Of a stretch of 64,000 nt of DNA, positions 56,083-64,000 are shown in pieces. The DNA lies in the NCBI RefSeq assembly GCF_900497805.2, contig NW_020954719.1, positions 4,709,699 to 4,773,698 of the forward strand, given 5' to 3'. The stretch comes from Vombatus ursinus. Its lineage: Eukaryota; Chordata; Mammalia; Diprotodontia; Vombatidae. Numbering within the stretch: position 1 is the first letter of the stretch; each line of letters starts with the position of its first letter. A model generated the notes under the pieces. That model was given only the letters and a program-made list of their open reading frames with translations, searched no databases and was not told where the DNA came from. The position numbers were made by a program, and so were the translations under genes.

Positions 56083-57330
56083 GATTTCCCAGCTCCATGT
56101 TTTTGAATTGACTAACCCCTATTCCTGGAAAGTTCTCCCTCCTCATTGATCTATTGGAAACCCTAAGTCCCGAACAAAAGTTCACCTTACCCTATAACTA
56201 ACTTTGTTACAAGTGATCCATTAATTAGCAGCCCTTATTGATCCTTTCTTAGTTCTCATCCTTCTTGACCTCTCTGCAACATTTGACACTATTGACCACC
56301 TTCTTCTGGATACTCTCTTCTCTCTGGGTTTTCAAGACACTGTGATCTCCTTTGGCCTCACTCCTCTCTGACCACTCCTCAGTTTCCAGTGATGGGTCAT
56401 CATCCATCATCATCCATGTCACACAACTTAATTGAGAGTTTACACCCAAAGTTCTATTCTGGGTTCTTTTTTTTTTTCCCTTGACACTCGCTTGTTGACT
56501 TCATTGGCTTCCATCGGTTCAAATAACATCTCTATAAGGATTACTCTAGCCCTAGTCATTCTTTTGAACCCCAACCCCACAGTACCAACTCCTAGTGGCC
56601 ATTTTAAAGTGGAAATTCTATCTCAAATCCAACATGTCCAAGATGGAATCTTTCCTGAAAATCCACTGCTTTTCCCAAACTTACAGATTTTCCTTCAACT
56701 CTTATTCATATATCCAATCAGCTGCCATGTCTTGTCATTTTTAACCAAAAACATTATGTCCTCTCCTCTCCACTTGCACAGCTCCCACCATACCTCAGGT
56801 CCTCATCACCTCTCCTCTGGCCTATTGTAATAAATAGTTTTCTAACTGATATTTATGCTTTAAGTTTCTACTCCAAATTCATCCTCCCCACAACCACCAA
56901 AATGATTTTCTCAAAGTACAGATCTGACCCTGCCACCCACTCTTCCTCCTCCCATCAATAAACTCTAAAGGCTTCCTATTACCTTTAAGATCAAATATAA
57001 ATTCCTTTCTATTTGGCATTTTAAATTCTTCACAGCAAGAACAATTCATCACTACCTCCCCAGGCTTCTTACATATCATTCCATAATATTTCCTTCTTAA
57101 ATTCTACAATTCAGATCTTTTGATCTTCTGGCTATTCCTTATAATATTCCATCACCTATCCATATGCCTTTATACTGGTGATACCCCACAACCTGGAATA
57201 TAATCCCTCCTCCCCTCTTTTTAAATTCCTACTTTCAAAAGCTGGGTTCAAGCACATTCCCCATATAAGTCCCCCATCTGTTAGTGCCTTCCCTAGTAAG
57301 ATTATCTTGTGTTTGCTTTATATGTATAAA
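56083..57330 (+). repeat. Second long L2 copy, source of the inverted insertion
   Basis: The region near 56260..56340 encodes LDLSATFDTIDHLLLD then LGFQDTV, L2 reverse transcriptase. It continues through CCAACATGTCCAAGATGGAA and GGCTTCCTATTACCTTTAAG to a degraded 3' region. Confidence 0.8.
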
Positions 57331-58160
57331 GCTTTTGTAGTAGGCTTTTGGAGAAAAGTCATTGCAGGCTGCCTCCACTTTCAGGATTTTGGTGGCCAGA
57401 GGGAGATGGGGTATCTGACATTCCACTTAAGATAATAATACCAGACTGCTCCTTCCCTCTTTTGTATGGCAGAATTTGATTCCAAAAGTTAACTCAGGGA
57501 CTGTTAAAATTCTGTTTAAGTAGTTTGAATGTGTAAGATAGGTAATTCCTGGTGATTCATTATCGGGAAAAAGGAGGCAGAGATTAAGGGGCCAATGAAT
57601 GGCTTTTGCTATACAGATGTATATACATATACATATATTTTTAAGTGCCAGTCTTTCTCTTGGTTGGGGCTTTATCCAAATGAGAAAATCTCTATGAGTT
57701 TTGATTTATTAATATTGGATAAACATCCTGAAGTAGAAAAAAAGTTGGATCTAGGAATTTGAGGGGGTGGGGTGGAGTTTGTTTTCTGTTCTCAGACTAA
57801 AATGAATCAATGGTCATTATTGGCACTGGGACGAAGGTGAGTGAACAAGAAGAAAGAGTCACAGCAAAATTCACTCCTTCCATTTTCCTTTCAAAGTTGG
57901 TCTATCTGGGAAAGAGAAGGACAGAGTGAAAGCATTGACTAAGGAAATGTCACACTCTCCAAAGGCCAACTAAGGGAGGAATTGGGAAAGAGTAACTCAG
58001 CTCATGTTCCTAAGCAGAGGTGGCAGCATTAAATAGGAGGGAGCACTAGTTGGTTTGCCAATTATACTAACCACCTCCAACTTTAGCTGGCAAAACAGGT
58101 TACATTTGTCTGAATGTGTGCGTGTGCACATGTTTTTTTCACTATTAGAAAGTAAACTAT
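57331..58160. other. No gene or recognised repeat
   Basis: Short TATACATA run near 57615; otherwise single-copy-looking. Confidence 0.5.
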
Positions 58161-58161
58161 T

Positions 58162-58309
58162 GGGGCAGCTAGATGGCACAGTAGATAGAGCTCCAGCCTT
58201 GGAGTCAGGAGGACCTGAGTTCAAATGTGACCTCAGATACTTGATACTTACTAGCTGTGTGACCCTGGGCAAGTCACTTAACCCCGATTGCCTCACCAAA
58301 AAGAAAAAA
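58162..58309 (+). repeat. tRNA-derived SINE (short form)
   Basis: GGGGCAGCTAGATGGCACAG head, GAGTTCAAATGTGACC core, CCCCGATTGCCTCACC plus A's. Imperfect flanking duplication (AAAGTAAACTAT before, AAAGGTACTAT after). Confidence 0.9.
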
Positions 58310-59999
58310 AAAGGTACTATGAGATGCAGTTAGATGTGCAGCTCATTGAGTGAGCCCATCAATACACATATCTTATACAAGGTATCAAAGATGGAAGGTG
58401 ATCTGGGTCAATAATTGAAAGGTATGAAGACAGGAGGATAGATTGCATTTAGAAAACTGAAAAACACTTGACATATTTAATAAATCATTCCTTTCTGGTC
58501 TCTTTGCAGATACTTCTTTCCTTAGGCAAATCTATGATTTTTTTTAAATCTCCTTTCAATCTTTTAGTCGAGGGTCAATAAAGTCAAAGCTCTTGATATA
58601 TAATTAGCAGAACTGTAAAATGAAGGATTATCAACTGCTATTTGAGAATAAAGAAAAAATTCCCATCTTTGAAAGTGAATACTCCACATAATTTGAAAAT
58701 TAAATAAATAAAGCTATTTAGGGCTCCTGGACAAATAGTTCTCAGCTCTTTTTTTAGAATGCGTTCAAACATATAAAAAGCATTTCTATACATTACCTAG
58801 CTACAATATCTACCTATCAGGACAAATTCTCCCTTGAAGAAGAATCTGACGCCCAATGCAACATATTTTATTTAACCATTAAGCAAAGTCTCAGCCACTA
58901 GCATTAGACCCTCCAAATTTAACTGACAATTATAGTGCTTTATCTTCCTAGGGGGTGGAAAAAAACTACTTTAGTTTTTTCCAATCTATGTGTCTTCTGT
59001 AGTGACTGTCAATGTTCTCCAATAACATTCATTTTTCATGTAGGGAAATAACAGGGTTTGTTCTGTTCTGGTGCTCTGTATGTGAATAGAAATTCCACCA
59101 TTTAATTTTCGTGTCTGGAAGAAGAGTAGCATACAATTTTACCATGAGGTATCACCATAATTAGGTTTTCAAATATGGGAGGTGCTCTGTGGTGCCAATA
59201 GTAACAGAACAAAGAGTTTTGAAACTAGTTCTTTTCCACCAGTGTGTTCCTTAAAGATCAGAAAGCAAAGAATTATAGGAATTGCTTATAGTTCAAAATA
59301 TTTGGCTGACTGTGCCAAACTTTACTTAAAATAGTATCTACTCTCTCAGCACTATGAAGAAAATAAACAAGAAAACAACTAGAATGGTTATTCTAACTTC
59401 AAAGTGAATAAAGTTTAAATTCAAAGCTAATAAAGTGTTAGTAGAAAATAGTACAGTTATACACCAGCAAGAGTCTCACTAAATGTTTTTATTTTGTTAA
59501 AAAGAAGCACCTAGCTTGATATCTGAAAACCTTTCTTATATTAAGAAAAATTTTAATGGATTAAGATTGTTTACTATTATTAAAGGCCATGATGCTAATA
59601 AAACAACTTTGCAATAACATGCCTTCCAATTTGAATCCCTAACATATATTTTTAAGTATTATTGTACTGTTCCATTTGTTTTGGGGATGAGAAATCATAC
59701 ATATGAATCACAAGGTTAACTCAAGTCCCAATATTACCATACATAGGAAAAGAGGTCATATCTTCTCTCATTATGTGAATTTATTTTAGTTTTTCCCCCT
59801 TTTTCCTTCCTTCTACAGACAGTCACATACACACACAGCAAATGATCAGAAATGATAAAGATAAACAGAAATAGGCAAATTAGAAATTAATTTGAAGTTT
59901 AAATATGTTTTAACTACTTTTAAGGCATTCCTTTTCACTTGAAAATCTAGACATGAGTTCTAAACTTTGAAAAATCTTGGAAGCATCATAAAAAAATAG
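58310..59999. other. About 1.7 kb without gene or recognised repeat
   Basis: AT-rich, few homopolymers, no family recognised. Could be single-copy intergenic or intronic sequence. Confidence 0.45.
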
Positions 60000-60170
60000 A
60001 TCTAGAAGTATGAGGAATCTCAAAGGGCATCTAGTCTAACTCCCTCAATTTGCAAAAAAGGAAACCAAGAGTTAGAGGTATTGAATGGCTTGCCCAGGGT
60101 TAAATAGATAGTAAGAGTAGATCTAGGATCTGAATTAAAACCTGCTTCTACTTTATTCCTGCTCCCCCCA
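60000..60170 (-). repeat. MIR-type SINE
   Basis: GGGCATCTAGTCTAACTCCC, then GGCTTGCCCAGGGTTAAATA. Confidence 0.65.
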
Positions 60171-60443
60171 AAAGTACTCTGGTCTGAATGGCTTATCTAT
60201 ATTTCATCTGAAAAATACTTTGGAGTTTTTATGAAATGCAAGCTCCATGAATTAAGAGCCAAAACATGATTTAAAACTTCATTGAAAAAGGTAGATTATA
60301 TGAGAGTTCTAGTGTACTTTGACCTCTTCAGACTTCATCTGGAAAGCCTAGATTATTATCATGGTTCAACATGTTTTTGGTCCAGACTTGCAACTCCATT
60401 TGGTTTAGGGAATTTCCATCATAGAAGATCTATTGAGACATAT

Positions 60444-60600
60444 GTGCATATATATATATACACATATATATGTGTATACACACACACATATACATATACA
60501 TGTGTATGTGTGTGTGTACATACACATACATGCATATATGTGTGTATATATCTATATTATATCCATATGTAATATAGATATAGATATGTGTGTATTTGCA
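60444..60600. repeat. (TA/TG/CA)n microsatellite
   Basis: A long mixed run of TATATA, TGTGTG and CACACA units; its open frame is repeat-encoded. Confidence 0.92.
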
Positions 60601-60614
60601 ACTACTCCATAGTT

Positions 60615-60730
60615 AAAATCTTGCATAGAATGAATTGCCCATGACCATAGGACTAGTATGTGTCAGAGGCTAAAACAGAACCCAGGTCTTCCTGATTCCA
60701 AGGCCTCTGTCCAATATTCCATGCTATTTG
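60615..60730 (-). repeat. MIR fragment
   Basis: GAACCCAGGTCTTCCTGATT and GAATTGCCCATGACC. Confidence 0.6.
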
Positions 60731-61489
60731 TGGCTCAAGGTTTGCTAGGGTATAAAATAAAATCAATATAAACGAAACTATGGGAACAAACAGAAAAACA
60801 AACTGAAGAAAGAAAACAGCTTTTATCTACCAGATGGATCCATGTGGCTGCCAAAGAAACATTTCATAACAAACTAAGTTTTTTATTGCTCAAGTTCTGT
60901 AAAGGGTCTTCCAGTTCAGACACACTCAGTCCAAAATGTGTGCAAAACTACACATGGTGTCTTATTATAAAATAAGATTATTTCTCAGGAAATTTCAAAT
61001 CCTACAAAAATAAACCAAGTAGACAAATCAATAAAACACATTATAACTTGCTTTATGCTTTCTGACTTTTTTTTTTGTGAATGGATGGAAAAGGAGTTCC
61101 AAAATACAGAAACACTATATGGCCCCCCAAAGGAAAGTAAAATAACAGTCCTTTCTATATATATGCTGACATTGTATAAACAGTAATTCAGGTCCCTGGC
61201 TTATTAATATTGAACAACTCTAAGATGTTGATAGATGATAAGCTTCATTACCTTCATTCTGAAAACTGAAGAGAAGGGAGGGGAAACAGGTTTCATATAA
61301 ATCAAGTCTGAGTGACTTCTGCAAATGACCTAATCTTGTTAGAGTCATTTTAATCAAGGTAGCTAAAAGGTTTATTGATTCTTTCAATCTTTTAAAAACT
61401 GGTTTTAATTTTTGTTAGTCCTATAGTCTTCTTGGTCATTTCGAATTCTACTTCAAATGCTATCTGCATCTCTTAATTTAATGCTTAGA
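60731..61489. other. No gene or recognised repeat
   Basis: Nothing recognised on either strand. Confidence 0.5.
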
Positions 61490-62220
61490 CTTCCAGGGCC
61501 TGTAGCCTCCTCATTCATTCATTCAATGTTTATTTCTTAAATTCCTACCATGTACAAAGCAATTACTAAGTGCCAGGAAAAACAGAAGGATTAAATAATT
61601 TTACTCAACAAATATGCTTTTACATGCTTCTACAGCACTGTGACAAATACTAGTTAAGATATAAAGATTAGTTAAGATAGGCCATAAGCTAATATGGGTG
61701 ATAAGACATGTACAAGATAAATATAATATTTTTCAAAAGGATACAAATACAGGGTGTCCCAAAAAGTCTTGTACTAGGTTTAAAACTACACTAAGACTTT
61801 CAAGACATGCAGTATAAAAAGAATACAAAAACACTGTGAGATTAGATAAGGAAAGGATCATTTCCTGATGGAGGGAAAAAGGGAAAGCTTCATTAATTAA
61901 CAGTATTTCAATGAGACCCTGGTCAACAGGAAGGGAGAGAAGAATTCTCATTCTCCCAGATATTCAGTGTGTAAACAAAAGTATGGAGATAGGCAATTTT
62001 ATATGGGAGAAGTTTGGCTGAAGCACAGAATATGTAAAAGGAAACAGTAAAAAGAAGATGAATCAGTAGTTTAGGGCCACATTTTAAAGGGCTTTGAATT
62101 TCAAGGGAACATTGAAACATTCTAAACTTGGAGTAACAGGATCAGACCTGTTCATTAGGAAGATTAATCAGACAGCAGATAAGAGTGGAGGTGGAGAGCC
62201 TAGAGGCTGAAGGGGGAAGT
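61490..62220 (-). repeat. L2 3' half carrying a mariner-like MITE
   Basis: ATTCATTCATTCAATGTTTA terminus, CTAAGTGCCAGG, GGCCACATTTTAAAGGGC, GATCAGACCTGTTCATTAGG. Confidence 0.65.
61750..61812. mobile_element. 63-bp palindromic mariner-like MITE, TA-flanked
   Basis: CAGGGTGTCCCAAAAAGTCT at the left pairs with AAGACTTTCAAGACATGCAG at the right. TA lies at 61748..61749 and 61813..61814. It shares its left end with 3686. Confidence 0.7.
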
Positions 62221-62586
62221 AGTAGCTTTGAGGAAAGTCTAAATTGTCAATATCAAGAGAATAAAACAGGTTGCTTATCTATTCAGCAGATAACTCAAAT
62301 CTTAGATCAGCTGGCTCAGAGTTCACCAGAAAAACAAAAAAGAAATGTGTTCTCCCCTAGTATTCTTATATAATCTTAATACTCCTTTCTTAATCTTACT
62401 CAGAATCTGTGCATATAGTAATACATGTGATGGAAAGTTATTAGAAATAATTAATTATAATTTACAAATTTAGAGACTCTTAGACCTTTTATTGCTCCTG
62501 TCTAGGAACATTACCAGCTTATCTTCACTCCAGGATAACAAATACTGCCAATTCATAAAATCTGGGTTTCATATAATACTGATTCT

Positions 62587-62925
62587 AGTCAACAAGCATT
62601 CATTAAATGTTTAGCCAGGTACTATGTGAAGCACTGGGATACATAAACAGATAAGTCTCTGCCATGAAGGAACATACATTCTAATAGGGAGAGACAACAT
62701 GTAAATAACTAATTATATACAAAATATATACAGAACAGATAGAAGATAATCTGAAAGGATAGGCATTAACAGATGGCAGGGGGCCAGCAGGGAGGGAATG
62801 GACTTGGAAAAGCCTCTTACAGAAGGGGGACTTTACTTGAATCTCAAAAGAAGTCTAAGAAGTGAATGAAAGAAGGCATAGCAAGAACAGGAGACAGCAT
62901 GGGCGAAGGCATGGAATCAGGGGAT
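62587..62925 (-). repeat. L2 3' half
   Basis: AGTCAACAAGCATTCATTAA, GGAACATACATTCTAATAGG, CAGACAGCATGG-like and GGCATGGAATCAGGG. Confidence 0.7.
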
Positions 62926-63130
62926 CCACAGTTTTATAGCCCTTTGGGCATAATTCCAAAATGCTCTCTAGAAAGACTGGATCAGTTCACAACTCCACCA
63001 ACGGTGCAGTAATGTCCCAATTTTTCCACATCCCCTTCAACATCTGTCATTTTCCTTTTCCATCGTATTAGCCAATCTGACAGGTGTGAGGTACCAACCT
63101 CAGAGCTGTCAAACTGCATTTTTCTTTGAA
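62926..63130 (-). repeat. L1 3' UTR fragment
   Basis: CTTTGGGCATAATTCC, GCTCTCTAGAAAGACTGGAT, GTATTAGCCAATCTGACAGG, the same order as 33815..34010. Confidence 0.75.
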
Positions 63131-63689
63131 TTTAGATTTATTATTTCCTCCACTAAAAAGAACTGTGCCTGCCAAGAGAAAGCTAACAAGGCTTAGCCTT
63201 TGCGTTAAGAAACACAAGGGTTTTTGTGTATATGCATAAAATAACTAGTAAGACCACGCAAAATGGGAAAACAATAGAACAAGGAATCCACATTCCTGGC
63301 AGCATTCCCCAAATCAAGGAATTAAAAAAGGAACATTTAGAGAACTCTCAAATGTTCTTTCAAATAATGCCAGAAACAAGTAGTTGGTTGTACTTCTTAT
63401 GACCTATTTAAGGTACTGCCCCTTTCATGTGTGAATATCTTGGCTGCTAAAAGGGGGAGAAAAAGACCTCATGTTTAAGAAAAACTGACAAAAATAACTT
63501 GAGAAGCCCCTCATCTCATATAAAATGTTGAGGAGAAATACAGACTATTCTGATGACCAGAAAGAGAACTACCCTTCAGATGAAGGTATGTAGAAGACCT
63601 CTTTAAAGGCAAAGAAATGAAGGAGGCAATGATGGCTACCAGGCATTGTTGTCCATCAACATGTCTTAGGAGGGCAAAGGATCATAGAA
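63131..63689. other. No gene or recognised repeat
   Basis: Nothing recognised on either strand. Confidence 0.5.
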
Positions 63690-63870
63690 ATAACAGATTA
63701 GAGTGGAATGGGACCTTAGAGGCAATGGATTCCAAACCCCTAATTTTATGGGTGAGGAAACTGAGGCAAAGAGAGGGTAAGTAATTTGCCTGGGCCTGTT
63801 AGCTAATTAGTAGCTGAGGCAGGATTTGAATTCCAGTCTCTCTAACTTTTAAGTATAGCATCAGAGTTCT
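63690..63870 (-). repeat. MIR-type SINE
   Basis: GGGACCTTAGAGGCAATGG, GTGAGGAAACTGAGGCAAAG, GGCAGGATTTGAATTCC. Confidence 0.7.
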
Positions 63871-64000
63871 AAAGGATGTAACTGAGAAATTATCGATCAA
63901 ATAACTGTTGGGTGCTATTAGATTATATAGAACTGTCTAGGGTCATACCTGACAGAAAGGTGAATCTTTTGAATTTCACGTAATAAATTAAAGATGGGTT

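Noticed and set aside
56432-56830. 132-residue open frame
   Set aside because: Degraded L2 after the reverse transcriptase region, not a host gene.
60282-60572. 96-residue open frame
   Set aside because: More than half is encoded by the TA/TG/CA microsatellite.
1-64000. CRISPR arrays, operons or other prokaryotic systems
   Set aside because: Tandem runs are simple microsatellites. The repeat content, spliced gene and base composition are mammalian.

Overview
The window looks like marsupial nuclear DNA, most likely from an australidelphian (Australian) lineage. I base this on the repeats: many copies of a tRNA-derived SINE whose head reads GGGGCAGCTAGGTGG and whose B-box-like core reads GAGTTCAAATC, long L2 copies with readable reverse transcriptase, 3' ends of the marsupial L1, RTE-type 3' ends, MIR/MAR-type CORE-SINEs and hAT and mariner MITEs. 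The SINE head differs from the main opossum SINE as I remember it. The species call is inference.

One host gene is recognisable: a two-coding-exon orthologue of human C12orf71 on the + strand (29491/29515..30123 joined in phase 0 to 30612..30944). In human, as I recall, it lies between MED21 and STK38L and is testis-biased. Upstream sit a near-perfect RFX X-box (29023..29036), a TATAAA (29199..29204) and a plausible short non-coding first exon ending at 29253. A polyadenylation signal (AATAAA, 30996..31001) follows the stop. No exon of a neighbouring gene was recognised.

Layout. 1..28900: repeat-rich intergenic DNA with L2, L1, CR1/L3 and SINE pieces, two LTR-like fossils (about 3235..3643 and 8338..8870), a mariner-like MITE and two hAT MITEs. 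29000..31020: the gene. 31197..32538: a hAT element that keeps only the BED-finger start of its transposase and carries a SINE with a 15-bp target-site duplication. 32590..35373: minus-strand L1, probably one inserted in an older one. 35400..50400: mostly low-repeat DNA with scattered SINEs and L2, and a TA-flanked palindromic MITE (36498..36581). 50460..57330: a nest of LINEs (an L1 carrying an RTE-like piece and a younger truncated L1, then two L2 copies). It contains a 361-bp inverted copy of sequence 1 kb downstream, flanked by a perfect 21-bp direct repeat, and a 10-N gap with a 47-bp duplicated flank that looks like an unmerged contig overlap. 57330..64000: low-repeat DNA, then minus-strand L2 and L1 pieces with a 63-bp mariner-like MITE.

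Most of the window appears to be non-coding. Repeat boundaries are by eye, usually good to 10-30 bases, and exact where a target-site duplication is given. Family names come from remembered consensus features, not from a database search.
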